In this document: piece after piece, positions 5,741-14,159 of the stretch
Position numbering within the stretch: the first letter of the stretch is position 1
Layout of the letters: every line of letters begins with the position of its first letter
Source of the DNA: a virus
Direction: 5' to 3' (one strand)
Length of the DNA: 35,275 nt
Virus record (IMG/VR): IMGVR_UViG_3300024518_004237
Span: 1 to 35,275 of that record
The notes under the pieces: model-generated
What the model was told of the DNA's origin: nothing
Seen by the model: only the letters and a program-made list of their open reading frames with translations
The model's database searches: none
Made by a program: the position numbers and the translations under genes

Positions 5741-6518
5741 CCCACGCACCTCCGAGCTCGTCACCGTGCAGGAGGCGGCGGCGATGTGGAAGGAGGTCCT
5801 GCGCTCCCGGGAGGAGGAGCTCCGGGCCGCCCTCCCTCGCCACCTCGTGGTCGACCGCTTCATCAGGATGGTGCTCACCTGCGCCCAGCACAACCCAAAG
5901 CTGCTGGCCGCGACCCCCGCGAGCATGTACCGGGCAGTGCTCCAGTGTGCCCAGCTGGGCCTGGAACCAGACTCCCTCCGGGGGCTGGTCTACCTCATCC
6001 CCAGGTACAGCAAGAAGAAGGCCGCCCTCGAGGTCAACGTCCAGCTCGGCTATCAGGGCCTGATGCAGCTCGCCCGCCAGAGCGACCAGATTACAGTGAT
6101 CGAGGCCCACGAGGTCTTCATGGGAGACAAGTTCGACTACCAATACGGGACAGACCAGTACCTCCACCACAAACCCGCTCACGGGGACGTACAGGAGATC
6201 GACTTCGTCTGGGCCCTCGCCAGGATCAGGGGTGAAATACACCCACAGTTCCAGGTGCTCGACATGACGAGCGTGGACGCCGCACGCCAGAGAGGTGGGT
6301 CGCCGGAAGAGGGGCCGTGGAAAACTGACTTCGCCGCGATGGCAAAGAAGACCGTACTAATCAGGCTCTGCCGTTACCTGCCTGCCTCCACCGAGCTCGC
6401 GACCGCCGTGGCCCTGGATCAGAGGGCACAGGCGGGGCTCCCTCAGGACCTCCCCGAGCCCGAGCAGCCGGTGGTAGAGTCCACCCCCGTGAAGCTACCG
6501 GAGGAGCCCGAGAAGTGA
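5715..6518 (+). CDS. recT: RecT-family single-strand annealing protein
   Basis: A 267-residue protein. RecT proteins coat single-stranded DNA and anneal it to complementary strands, working with a 5'-3' exonuclease. The family core is clear: FIRMVLTCAQHNPKLLAATP (residues 49-68), YRAVLQCAQLGLEPD (72-86), LVYLIPRYSKKK then VNVQLGYQGLMQLARQS (108-124), and DFAAMAKKTVLIRLCRYLP near residue 215. The C-terminal 30 residues are acidic and proline-rich, as is common for tails that interact with partner proteins. ATG 5715 follows AAAGGAGG. It overlaps the next start (GTGA). Confidence 0.93.
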   Translation: MPKPAKLPDPRTSELVTVQEAAAMWKEVLRSREEELRAALPRHLVVDRFIRMVLTCAQHNPKLLAATPASMYRAVLQCAQLGLEPDSLRGLVYLIPRYSKKKAALEVNVQLGYQGLMQLARQSDQITVIEAHEVFMGDKFDYQYGTDQYLHHKPAHGDVQEIDFVWALARIRGEIHPQFQVLDMTSVDAARQRGGSPEEGPWKTDFAAMAKKTVLIRLCRYLPASTELATAVALDQRAQAGLPQDLPEPEQPVVESTPVKLPEEPEK

Positions 6519-6829
6519 AGCAGCAGGGCCTGCCCTTCAACACCCCGATGTTCCGCAAGGACGACCCTGAGACCTCACTCGAGGCGGCCAAGGTCGTAGA
6601 GCAGCAGCTCGGGAAGATCCAGATCGAAGTCTTGAAGGCCTTCCACAACCACGGAGCCATGACCGCACGCAAAGCGGAGCGGCTCCCCGAGTTCGAGGAG
6701 TATGGCTTCTCCACCATCCGCAAGCGGATCTCCGAGCTCCACCGGGGCGGCCGGCTGGTGGAGGTTGGTGTCGACCGGAGCGGCAACGCCCCGGCTACGA
6801 TCTACCGCATCGTGCTCAAGTGGCGCTAG
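6515..6829 (+). CDS. Phage winged-helix protein
   Basis: A 104-residue protein starting at GTG 6515. The pattern DDPETSLEAAKVVEQQLGKI, then VLKAFHNHGAMTARKAERL and STIRKRISELHRGGRLVEVG followed by a wing (DRSGNAPATIYRIVL) is the single winged-helix layout of many phage regulators or NinX-like proteins encoded beside recombination genes. The DNA or protein partner is unknown. It is the last gene of the rightward operon, and its TAG overlaps the TAG of the converging leftward operon. Confidence 0.75.
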   Translation: MKQQGLPFNTPMFRKDDPETSLEAAKVVEQQLGKIQIEVLKAFHNHGAMTARKAERLPEFEEYGFSTIRKRISELHRGGRLVEVGVDRSGNAPATIYRIVLKWR

Positions 6830-7047
6830 TCACGCAGGACGGTCGCGCTGCACTCGTGCTGACCCCACCCCACCGCTCGGATCCCAATATCACTCCAGCC
6901 CGCACCCTCCCAGCAGAAGGTCTCACCACCCTTGCCTGAGTAGGAGAGCTCGATGATCGTGAACCGCTCGGGTCCGATCTTGACGCCGGCCTGCAAAGCA
7001 CACCCCGAGAACACCACCAACGCGAGAGCCAGTACGAGCCCCCTCAT
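6826..7047 (-). CDS. Small lipoprotein, candidate outer-membrane lysis protein
   Basis: A 73-residue protein starting at ATG 7047, which overlaps the previous stop (ATGA). MRGLVLALALVVFSGC is a classical lipoprotein signal with a lipobox-like FSGC (Cys16). The mature part is about 58 residues with two further cysteines (FCWEG, HEC). Size, lipobox and location at the end of a block of tiny membrane proteins suggest an outer-membrane spanin subunit, but it lacks the usual proline richness. A longer reading to 7098 has a poor, unhydrophobic N-terminus and is rejected. Confidence 0.75.
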   Translation of the reverse strand: MRGLVLALALVVFSGCALQAGVKIGPERFTIIELSYSGKGGETFCWEGAGWSDIGIRAVGWGQHECSATVLRD

Positions 7048-7235
7048 GACCGCATCATCTTCAGCAGTACCGTGGGCCCCATCAGTCCCTGGATCCACGG
7101 CAACAGCGTGTCATAGATGTCGGTCGGGACCAGCCCCACCGCGTGCCCCCAGAAGAGCACCGCGGCAACCCCCGCCAGGATGTACGTCTTACCTCCCGGC
7201 AGTAGATCTAGCTTCTCAAAGAATCGATCCATCAT
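7044..7235 (-). CDS. Small membrane protein, holin-like
   Basis: A 63-residue protein. ATG 7235 follows AGGAGG. A hydrophobic segment YILAGVAAVLFWGHAVGLV (residues ~18-36) is followed by a second, weaker one (LLPWIQGLMGPTVLLKMM) near the C-terminus. It begins MMDRFFEKLDLLPGGKTYIL, a pattern shared by many short phage-encoded membrane proteins annotated as holins. No direct functional motif exists for holins, so the call rests on size, topology and location in a block with a lipoprotein and two single-span proteins. Confidence 0.6.
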   Translation of the reverse strand: MMDRFFEKLDLLPGGKTYILAGVAAVLFWGHAVGLVPTDIYDTLLPWIQGLMGPTVLLKMMRS

Positions 7236-7250
7236 GCTTTCCTCCTGCCC

Positions 7251-7541
7251 CTATGGCTTAGCCGGCGGGGCCTTCATCGGCGGCGCCGATATCTTCACGC
7301 AGTTTGGATTGTCTGCGGCTAGCTGCCCGGTAGCGCAGAGCTGACGCAGAACCTCCAACTGTGCTGCCCTGGACCTCTGCTGCTGGATGTTCGTGTCCAT
7401 CCAGTCCACGACCTTCTGCTGTGTCTGCGCTAGCTCCTCAATGGGTGCGCTCTGCCCCATCTCCCACCACGCTACACCCCAGGTTGTACCTGCGAGACCG
7501 AGGATGAGCCCGGTCGCCCCTGCAATCTTGAGAATCGTCAC
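7251..7541 (-). CDS. Single-span membrane protein with helical periplasmic part, candidate inner-membrane spanin
   Basis: A 96-residue protein starting at GTG 7541, overlapping the previous TGA. Residues 5-26 (KIAGATGLILGLAGTTWGVA) form a membrane segment; the next ~45 residues are helical (EELAQTQQKVVDWMDTNIQQ), and the tail is proline- and alanine-rich (APPMKAPPAKP). An N-terminal anchor plus periplasmic helix is the layout of an i-spanin. The lipoprotein two genes downstream could be its partner. A stalk or holin accessory role is an alternative. Confidence 0.55.
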   Translation of the reverse strand: MTILKIAGATGLILGLAGTTWGVAWWEMGQSAPIEELAQTQQKVVDWMDTNIQQQRSRAAQLEVLRQLCATGQLAADNPNCVKISAPPMKAPPAKP

Positions 7542-7768
7542 GAAGCCTCCCTGTCGATTTGGCTTTCAAGCACTGCAATCTTCTTCTCGTGGCTGGATAC
7601 CTGCTCAACCAGCTTCTTTACCTCTTCGCCCAGTATGCCCACCTGCCTTGCCACCTGATCCAAGCACTCCAGCAGCTTGCCCATCCGATAGCCGAAGCCC
7701 CATAGCATCACGCACAACGTCAGAAACGCCAGGATGAGACCGCTCCAGATTTGTGCGTAGTCTAACAC
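7538..7768 (-). CDS. Single-span membrane protein with coiled coil
   Basis: A 76-residue protein starting at GTG 7768 after GGAGGGG. Residues 8-26 (WSGLILAFLTLCVMLWGFG) form one membrane segment. The remainder is a coiled coil (LDQVARQVGILGEEVKKLVE, then EKKIAVLESQIDRE). Small phage proteins of this type are found in lysis blocks as spanin-like or holin-associated subunits. It sits directly downstream of the exported-protein block and is coupled to the next gene. Function is inferred from topology and position only. Confidence 0.6.
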   Translation of the reverse strand: MLDYAQIWSGLILAFLTLCVMLWGFGYRMGKLLECLDQVARQVGILGEEVKKLVEQVSSHEKKIAVLESQIDREAS

Positions 7769-8425
7769 CTATCCCCTCCGCCCTGGTGAGTGCCAGCCGG
7801 TGCTCTGCGGCAAGCGTGACTTGTCAAACTGCCGCCAGGGTGCGATGTGCTCCAAGATCCGCTGACCGATGATGAATATGCGACGGTCCCCTGATGACAC
7901 GGTGAAAGTGACCCTGAGCCGCATGGCGTCCACGTCGCAGAATGTGAGGCCAGTCATTAACACGGAAAGTATCATCCCGAATCCGCTGCTTCTGATATCT
8001 GCCGTGGTCTGTGATGCGTTCCAGTCGTCCGCTGCGCCGCCATACGTTGCATCGCCTTCTGACGCAGGCCAGGCAGTTGCACTCTGCTTGTCATCCCCCA
8101 CCTGCCCTCCGTTATACAGCTTGATGAGATCGTCGGTACAGGTGCCACCGAAATTCTCCCGCCTATTTACGGCGGCGTCGATCCCGTCGATGGTATCGCT
8201 TGCACCGATATCCGCATCAAAACCATAGTTCGTCGCAACCAATTCTTCGCTACTGGCGCTAGTTCCACCGACGGAGGCCCTCGAATCTTCATCTGCGCCG
8301 CACTCGGTCACAGACGACCATGCTTGCCCCGTACCCTCTACCGCACACGTCCCGGCATCGTGTATCCCCGTGTCGTCTGCGTAACCAACGGCAGGGAGCA
8401 GCAGCAATAGGAGCAGGAGCCACAC
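7769..8425 (-). CDS. Exported protein, last of the signal-peptide block
   Basis: A 218-residue protein starting at GTG 8425, with no good ribosome site; it lies two bases after the previous stop, so translation is probably coupled. WLLLLLLLLPAVGYA is a signal peptide with cleavage likely after GYA. The mature part is acidic and has five cysteines (GTCAVEG, TECGAD, GGTCTDD, TFCDVD). It contains ASDTIDGIDAAVNRRENFGG and a beta-rich C-terminal half (MRLRVTFTVSSGDRRIFIIG). No family is recognised. It shares the export signal of the seven genes upstream, not their fibre-like repeats. Confidence 0.75.
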   Translation of the reverse strand: MWLLLLLLLLPAVGYADDTGIHDAGTCAVEGTGQAWSSVTECGADEDSRASVGGTSASSEELVATNYGFDADIGASDTIDGIDAAVNRRENFGGTCTDDLIKLYNGGQVGDDKQSATAWPASEGDATYGGAADDWNASQTTADIRSSGFGMILSVLMTGLTFCDVDAMRLRVTFTVSSGDRRIFIIGQRILEHIAPWRQFDKSRLPQSTGWHSPGRRG

Positions 8426-8427
8426 GG

Positions 8428-8934
8428 CTACGGGATGGTCGCGCAGTTAGGATCGCAGAGTGTGGGGAAGGGTGGGTCACATCCTTCGCCAGTGTCTGTT
8501 ACGCCGTCACCGCAGAAGGCGTTCTTGCAGTTCGTCCGACAGGCATCGACTACGGTGTTGCTGTTGGTAGATCCATCATCGCACTCCTCTCCTGTGTCGG
8601 GCTCGCCGTCGCCGCAGACGAGGAGATCCAGGTCAGTAGGCCACTGCCCCTCGATTATGTCCTTCTGCGTCCTGCGGTCGAGTGCAATATCCTCACGCAA
8701 GTCTGCGCCGATCTTGTCGAGCTGTATCTCAATCAAGGCGTCACGCACGATCTCCTGAAGGCAGAGGGTCTGAGTCGGTTGAACATCTACACCCTTGCCT
8801 GCGGCGAAGAATACGCACAGGTCCGTTGCTTTCTGTGAGGTTGCGAACGCTGTCGGGATCGTGATTGTGACGTTGGTCGCCAAGGCCAACGTTGGAAGCA
8901 TAAGGAGAACAAGAGTCAGAAGATATCTCATCAT
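8428..8934 (-). CDS. Exported protein with Myxococcus-type cysteine-rich repeats
   Basis: A 168-residue protein. It has a signal peptide (MRYLLTLVLLMLPTLALA). After an ~85-residue helical region with two cysteines come two CGDG repeats: residues 107-136 (CGDGEPDTGEECDDGS, ending ACRTNC) and 141-164 (CGDGVTDTGEGCDPP, ending CDPNC). This CGDGxxxxGEECDDG pattern is the disulphide repeat defined from Myxococcus surface proteins (TIGR02232-like). It requires an oxidising compartment, consistent with export. ATG 8934 overlaps the preceding TAA. It may have been acquired from a host surface protein. Confidence 0.8.
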   Translation of the reverse strand: MMRYLLTLVLLMLPTLALATNVTITIPTAFATSQKATDLCVFFAAGKGVDVQPTQTLCLQEIVRDALIEIQLDKIGADLREDIALDRRTQKDIIEGQWPTDLDLLVCGDGEPDTGEECDDGSTNSNTVVDACRTNCKNAFCGDGVTDTGEGCDPPFPTLCDPNCATIP

Positions 8935-10634
8935 TACGTCCTATCAATGGTGTAGGTCCAGCAAAGGCTGTACTCATCCGTCTCTGGTGAAACTGCGTTG
9001 TCCACGTCGATCCGTAGTACATCAAGGGCTCCGATGGCAGTGGTCCCGGTCATATCTGTCAGTGCGTCTCCGGTCGTAGTATCTTCGCACGTCACGCTTA
9101 CCCCAAGGGCCGTGATCGTGCCACCGCTGTCCTTCTCAAAGGATACATCGGCCTCGGTCGTACAGGTTCCCGTGCATTCACACCATGCGGCTTTCAGGTC
9201 CACGGCGAACATCGGAGACCAGAGCGGCAGGTTGTCATCGGCTGCGGCGAGGTTTTCGACCATCACGCACGCTTGTTGGACAATCGGAAGGCTGAATGAC
9301 CCGCTGCCACCGTCGTGGACTACGAGACTGCCTTCACCATCCACGCTCGGGGTTGCCGTGGTGTCCCAGGCAATCTCACCTGCTGCGTCTACGGTGGGTG
9401 CTGCGCCATTGACAATCTCTAGGCTTGTAGCGCCACCGAAGTCATGTGCGCCAGTCCACACCTCGCCATCGGCTTCGGCGTACTCAACCACATCTGAGGT
9501 CTGCGTTGCGAGTGCAGCCTTGGTAAAGGTGTCAATGTTCGTGATGACGTGGTCATGGGAGTCATCCACTACAACCACCGTCAGCGTACCCGCATCCTCA
9601 GTAGCAGTCGCATCCCCGCCAACGGTGCAGTCAACGGAGTTGTTTGACGTACCCGTGAAACACAGGACAGCTCCATCGCCAGGCGTGGTAAGCGTTACGT
9701 CGGTTACGTCGTTCAGAGCTGGCGTGCTCCCTACGTTCATCTGCACTGCGGCGGCACCATTGCCGATGTAGAGATCCTCGCCAGCCGTATCCCAACAAAT
9801 TTGGCCTTGGGCGATGGCCGCGACACACGCCGATGCGATCTGGGGCAGAATGATTCCATCTGTAGCGTCCGACGAATTCGAGGCTGAGAAGTCGATCACG
9901 TCGCCATCCGAAAAGGCCAGGTCTGGGTGCAAATCATTCGCGGTAATGGTGTTGTTAGTTATTTCGCTCGTGCTTATTGACTGTGTTGGAACCACAAACT
10001 CGCCGTCGCCTGTACCATCTGTCAGGAACGTGTGGTCCGTCACATCTTCAGAGCCATAGTCCATATCCACAGCACCTACGGCGTCGAGGCCAACCGCAGT
10101 CTGTAGAAGTCCCACGCTGGTGATGCTGGCAAGCTCGACAAACCCAGAGTTCTGAACAAACAGGAAGTCAGCAGACTGGCCTGCGAATCCAGTGAGTGTC
10201 TGGGTCACGCGGGTGGCTCCACCGGATACCATATCGAAACCACCCGCTGTCGCAGAAAGAACAGGATCATCCGTGCTGAGGTTGAACGTCCATGCGGTAG
10301 TAGCCGAGGCGCCATCACTCCAGGTAAGCGCTGTAAGCTCCGTGGCGTCGAAGCTCGGAGTGTAGGTTGAACCCTCACCAGTCGCCGTCCCGTCTATGCC
10401 GGTCCCGTCTGCAACCGTTGCCACATAGCTGCCCGTGGTCTCTCCACCCAGCGTGATAGTCCCATCACCGACGATGTCCAATTCGGTAGAGAGGATAGTC
10501 TCGGCTCCGGTGATAATTGAACTCGTGCCTAGCTGTACGTTCGTGTCGGGGTTGTTATGCGTACGCTGACCCTGCGCCACCAGGCCCAGACCCATGACCA
10601 ACAACACCACAGGTATGATGTACCGTAGCTTCAT
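8934..10634 (-). CDS. Signal-peptide-bearing tail-fibre-like protein C
   Basis: A 566-residue protein. The N-terminus MKLRYIIPVVLLVMGLGLVA is a signal peptide. The mature part is Gly/Thr/Asp-rich and beta-like: GDGTITLGG, VADGTGIDGTATGEGSTYT, PSFDATELTALTWSDGASA, VGLDAVGAVDMDYGSEDVTD, and ISTSEITNNTITANDL, patterns familiar from phage tail fibres and collagen-like structural proteins. The C-terminal ~110 residues carry cysteines (WCECTGTC, SVTCED, SLCWTY). A trimeric fibre or surface adhesin is the best guess; export through the Sec route is unusual for a fibre. AAGG precedes the ATG. Confidence 0.75.
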   Translation of the reverse strand: MKLRYIIPVVLLVMGLGLVAQGQRTHNNPDTNVQLGTSSIITGAETILSTELDIVGDGTITLGGETTGSYVATVADGTGIDGTATGEGSTYTPSFDATELTALTWSDGASATTAWTFNLSTDDPVLSATAGGFDMVSGGATRVTQTLTGFAGQSADFLFVQNSGFVELASITSVGLLQTAVGLDAVGAVDMDYGSEDVTDHTFLTDGTGDGEFVVPTQSISTSEITNNTITANDLHPDLAFSDGDVIDFSASNSSDATDGIILPQIASACVAAIAQGQICWDTAGEDLYIGNGAAAVQMNVGSTPALNDVTDVTLTTPGDGAVLCFTGTSNNSVDCTVGGDATATEDAGTLTVVVVDDSHDHVITNIDTFTKAALATQTSDVVEYAEADGEVWTGAHDFGGATSLEIVNGAAPTVDAAGEIAWDTTATPSVDGEGSLVVHDGGSGSFSLPIVQQACVMVENLAAADDNLPLWSPMFAVDLKAAWCECTGTCTTEADVSFEKDSGGTITALGVSVTCEDTTTGDALTDMTGTTAIGALDVLRIDVDNAVSPETDEYSLCWTYTIDRT

Positions 10635-10644
10635 GAACGGTTCC

Positions 10645-12306
10645 TTAGAGGTTCACAGTGTACTTGCACGATCCGGTCAGCAGCCTGGCGTCCACAGTCA
10701 GGTCGTCAGAGCCTGCTGCACAACCCGTCTCGCTCTCGTTGGCATCCCTGAAGAGTCGCGCCAGGAACATATTCCCTCCAGCAAACGTGCCCGTCAGCGT
10801 GATGGTGGTCTCCACCAGGAAGTTGGCTGTCCCACCCACAGTGGTTGACGTGCAAGCGGCTGCTACCTCGTCAGCGGGATCCCGAGTAGCGCCGGTAGGA
10901 GCATCGGCTGCATCCATGCAGAAGCAAGCATCCAGCGTAGTGTTGGTGCTTTCCCAGATCCAGTCACACACGATGTCTGTATCGTTATAGCCGGCGTCAA
11001 TCGGGAACCGGATATAGACCTCTTCGTCCGTGGTCGGGTCGAAGGCCAAAGCCTCCTGCACGAAGTTAGCTCCAACCAACTCCGCCTGCGGCCCACCTGA
11101 AGCAGGGATCAGCAGGAACATCTCGTCGAGGTTGACCTCGATCTCTGTAGTAGTCCCGGTGAGATCACTGAAGGCAATCTGTCCACCACTGTTGGCTGCT
11201 GCGTGGGCGTGGTTCGCACCGGTCCAATCAGTCGCTGCGATGGTGGGCGTCACGATGGTTGGGCTCGTGCCAAACACCAGAAGACCGCTACCCGTCTCAT
11301 CCGAGACCGCAGCCGCTATGCCAGCCGATGTCTGCACGGCACAGTCGAACTGATTGCCCGTGGTCTCATAGGTGCAGAGGCCCTCGTCTGTGCGTGTTCC
11401 TGCGTCCAGAATCTCCAGCTCGGCCATGCTGATGGTGGCATTGGGAGTCAGGAAGGCATTGGTGATGCCGGCATCGTTGATGTTGAATGCCTGAGTGATC
11501 GTCCCACCAGCATCGCTCATCTCTATACCGTTGGTCACCACGTCATCTGTGTCAGCATTGTCGATGACCAGAAGCGACCCCATCACACCACCTACCCCAC
11601 CATCGATTCTACGTAGAACCAGGAGCCGCTGAGTATTCACGTCCGCAGCATTCGACTCGTCGAACGTCATGGTGAAGGCATCGATGGAGGTGTCCGCGGT
11701 ATCCACCCAGTTGAAGGTTGTGGTGTCCAGGTCCATGTTGAGGGTCTGGGCAGCCAAGGGATCAGTCACATCCTCCCACGCTGGAGCCCCACCAGTGGCA
11801 TCTGCTTCCCATGTGATCGTGCCCCCAGTGTTCCACTTCGGAACCTGACCATTGGTGGGCGTATCCGAAACAAGGGCTCCTAGGAGGTAGGTACTGGCAA
11901 CTCCATCGAAGAACTCAATAGCGTCGCGACCGGCTGCCCAAGCATCCAGGTCAACAGCCGCCTCGCCCTCTGCATCTGTAGTCGGCGCAGCGGCGCTTGG
12001 CAGGTCTAAAACTGTCCCTACGATGAACACCGCACCTCCGCCCCCCTGAGAAGATAGGGACAGCCCAATGTTCGCTTCACCGCTCGACGCGATCGTCGGT
12101 GAGTTGCCGGTGGCGGAGTTGGTGATGGTGACTTCATTTACGGCAGATCCAGTCTCCGCGAAGCACAGGATCTCCAAGGTCCCATCCCCGATGCAGTTCG
12201 TCTGAGCATCGATTTGCTGAGTCCAGTAGGCCCTCTGTGCCATCCCGACACTCGGGATTAGCAGTAGGGCGGCAAGCATAATCGTTGTAATTCTGGTGTA
12301 TCTCAT
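10645..12306 (-). CDS. Signal-peptide-bearing tail-fibre-like protein B
   Basis: A 553-residue protein. It has a signal peptide (TTIMLAALLLIPSVGMA, cleavage likely before QRAYW) and a ribosome site AGGAGTAGG. The middle holds fibre-like repeats such as TITQAFNINDAGITNAFLTP, which resemble AITDAIDVSGAGITNALNV in the protein encoded at 14597-16333. The last ~150 residues (from EMFLLIPASGGPQAELVGAN, through NFVQEALAFDPTTDEEVYI, to ARLLTGSCKYTVNL) match the C-terminal module of the next upstream fibre-like protein. Cysteines occur in pairs (CFCMD, GCAAG, SCKY). Likely a receptor-binding or surface-displayed fibre. Confidence 0.78.
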   Translation of the reverse strand: MRYTRITTIMLAALLLIPSVGMAQRAYWTQQIDAQTNCIGDGTLEILCFAETGSAVNEVTITNSATGNSPTIASSGEANIGLSLSSQGGGGAVFIVGTVLDLPSAAAPTTDAEGEAAVDLDAWAAGRDAIEFFDGVASTYLLGALVSDTPTNGQVPKWNTGGTITWEADATGGAPAWEDVTDPLAAQTLNMDLDTTTFNWVDTADTSIDAFTMTFDESNAADVNTQRLLVLRRIDGGVGGVMGSLLVIDNADTDDVVTNGIEMSDAGGTITQAFNINDAGITNAFLTPNATISMAELEILDAGTRTDEGLCTYETTGNQFDCAVQTSAGIAAAVSDETGSGLLVFGTSPTIVTPTIAATDWTGANHAHAAANSGGQIAFSDLTGTTTEIEVNLDEMFLLIPASGGPQAELVGANFVQEALAFDPTTDEEVYIRFPIDAGYNDTDIVCDWIWESTNTTLDACFCMDAADAPTGATRDPADEVAAACTSTTVGGTANFLVETTITLTGTFAGGNMFLARLFRDANESETGCAAGSDDLTVDARLLTGSCKYTVNL

Positions 12307-12323
12307 TTTCCTACTCCTACCTA

Positions 12324-14159
12324 CTAGAGCGTAACCTCGTATATCAAGGTCGCGCTATGAAACCTCATCTCCGCGGCGATGTCAGCGCCCTCGCACCCGG
12401 CATCGCCGCTATCCGTATCCCTGAAGAGCTCCAGCACTATCCCGTTCCCGGCAGCGTAATTGCCCTGGGTCAGGGTGATGCTGGTCTCTATACGCTGGCC
12501 CCCAGTAGCTGTTGGAGCTGTGTCCTCGCAAACAGTCTCTTCAGCGGTTGGGTCGGAAGCAGCGCCATCCGCGTAATCCGCGATCCCTATACACCAGCAT
12601 CCCTGATTTCCAGTGTCGGTGCTAGCCGTTGACCACGCGATCGTGACCGTGAATGCGTCCGCGTTGCGGTAGTCAGACGGGAGCTCCTCTTCGATGAAGA
12701 TCGACTCGTCCGAGTTAGGATCAAAGGCCAGGACCGTGCGGGGGAAGTTGGTCCCGAACACTTCCTCCTGGGGGCCGGCAGACTGCGGGATGATCCACTC
12801 CCCAGCCGGCAGCACCTGGGCCACGGTGGTGGTAGTCGTCCCGCCACCCCCAGCCTGGTTCAGCTCCAGCCAGATGGTCCCAGTGTTTCCTACCGTGATG
12901 CACTCATTGGGCGAAAGCACCACATTCCCTGCCGTAGCGGGATCAAAGTTGACGTTGTCCACGAGCGTGATCGTGAAAGTCACGTTCACGTTGCAGACCT
13001 CCATGATGCAACCTTGGCCTGCCGAGGCGGGCGTCGTGAAGGTGTCGGTGGCATCAGTAGACAGGCTGCTCCCAGACCCGATCCGCTTGAATCCACCGCA
13101 AGCATTCGCTGCAATGGTTTCACCGGCGCTAAGAGTCTGGACGGTTGCCAGGGGCCCGACATTCTGGGCCGTTCCGTTGTAGGTGATAACCCCAGCCTCG
13201 CTGATGGAGACGTAGGCTCCGCTGGTAGCCCCAAGCCTCACATCGCTGACCCCGGCGGCGCTGATGATCCCGAGCATGTCGGTCTCGGCCTCGGCACCGC
13301 TCTCAACCCCCAGCACCATGCTGCAAGAGTCGGCAGCATCACAGGTCACGGTGATGTCGGCATCCGAGCCATTCGTGTCAAGGTCTTCGTCGTCGAACGC
13401 CAGAAAGGGAGCAGAGGTCTGGATTTCAAGGTCATAGTTTTCAAAATTCAACACGTTACGAGCCGAGATCCAATCCTGTATCCTTATGAGCGTACTCCCA
13501 TTGCGAACGAACATCCTGAAATCAGAGTTAGCGGCGCTGATAAGGTCCGCCTCCATCTTGAAGTCAACCGTTGCGGTGTCAGTGCCATCATCCAGCTCCA
13601 GAATCGCGAATCCAGGCACGTTGTTCTCGATCCTGAACTGCTCTGTGTCCACCTCCACGGTGCCGTTACCGAAGTGAAACACGGGGTCGACACCGGCACT
13701 GCCGTTGAAAGTCCAGTCTATGGCGGCCTCAGAACCATTTCCCCAGGTAATATCATTGACCTCGGTGGCATCGAAGCTGACAGTCATGGTGTCCGGGGCA
13801 CTGACAACCGTATCGATCCCGGTACCGTCGCCCAGGATCAGCAAGGTTTGAGCGTCCGTCACCGTCTGCACTGGACCCGTATCACCATCTACGAGGAAGG
13901 TATACGACCCCGCCCCAGCCCCGTCTCCCACCACTACCCAGTTCGTCCCGTCCGAGCAGCAGATGTTTCGGATCGCTCCGCCCCCCGCACACGACGCCGC
14001 CCCTCCTGCATCTGTGACGACGAAGCACTGGTTGGTCCTGAGAGATGCCGGCTGGAGCTCCGCCGCGGTGACTGTGCCACGCACCCCGTGAGTAGGAGGC
14101 TGTGCATTGATCCCTAGGATCATCACGCAGAGCAGGACCAGAACCAGCCTGTTGATCAT
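12324..14159 (-). CDS. Signal-peptide-bearing tail-fibre-like protein A
   Basis: A 611-residue protein. ATG 14159 is chosen because it overlaps the previous TGA (ATGA) and gives a proper signal peptide, MINRLVLVLLCVMILGINA, cleaved before QPPTHG. The mature part has GDGTGIDTVVSAPDTMTVSF, DATEVNDITWGNGSEAAIDW and TFNGSAGVDPVFHFGNGTVE, a module repeated with variation in protein C. The C-terminal module (EVFGTNFPRTVLAFDPNSDE, then CWCIG, then LFRDTDSG) is shared with protein B. A short hydrophilic Thr run (GGGTTTTTVAQVLPAG) separates stem and tip. Probable fibre or adhesin. Confidence 0.78.
   Translation of the reverse strand: MINRLVLVLLCVMILGINAQPPTHGVRGTVTAAELQPASLRTNQCFVVTDAGGAASCAGGGAIRNICCSDGTNWVVVGDGAGAGSYTFLVDGDTGPVQTVTDAQTLLILGDGTGIDTVVSAPDTMTVSFDATEVNDITWGNGSEAAIDWTFNGSAGVDPVFHFGNGTVEVDTEQFRIENNVPGFAILELDDGTDTATVDFKMEADLISAANSDFRMFVRNGSTLIRIQDWISARNVLNFENYDLEIQTSAPFLAFDDEDLDTNGSDADITVTCDAADSCSMVLGVESGAEAETDMLGIISAAGVSDVRLGATSGAYVSISEAGVITYNGTAQNVGPLATVQTLSAGETIAANACGGFKRIGSGSSLSTDATDTFTTPASAGQGCIMEVCNVNVTFTITLVDNVNFDPATAGNVVLSPNECITVGNTGTIWLELNQAGGGGTTTTTVAQVLPAGEWIIPQSAGPQEEVFGTNFPRTVLAFDPNSDESIFIEEELPSDYRNADAFTVTIAWSTASTDTGNQGCWCIGIADYADGAASDPTAEETVCEDTAPTATGGQRIETSITLTQGNYAAGNGIVLELFRDTDSGDAGCEGADIAAEMRFHSATLIYEVTL

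Noticed and set aside
8998-9771. A 257-codon plus-strand frame opposite the fibre-like gene at 8934-10634
   Set aside because: Very rich in Ser, Val and Pro, as expected from the antisense of Gly/Thr/Asp-rich coding; no start signals.
13014-14117. A 367-codon open frame on the plus strand inside the fibre-like gene
   Set aside because: It is antisense to a gene with a signal peptide and recognisable modules, has low-complexity composition and no ribosome site; it is a mirror of codon bias.
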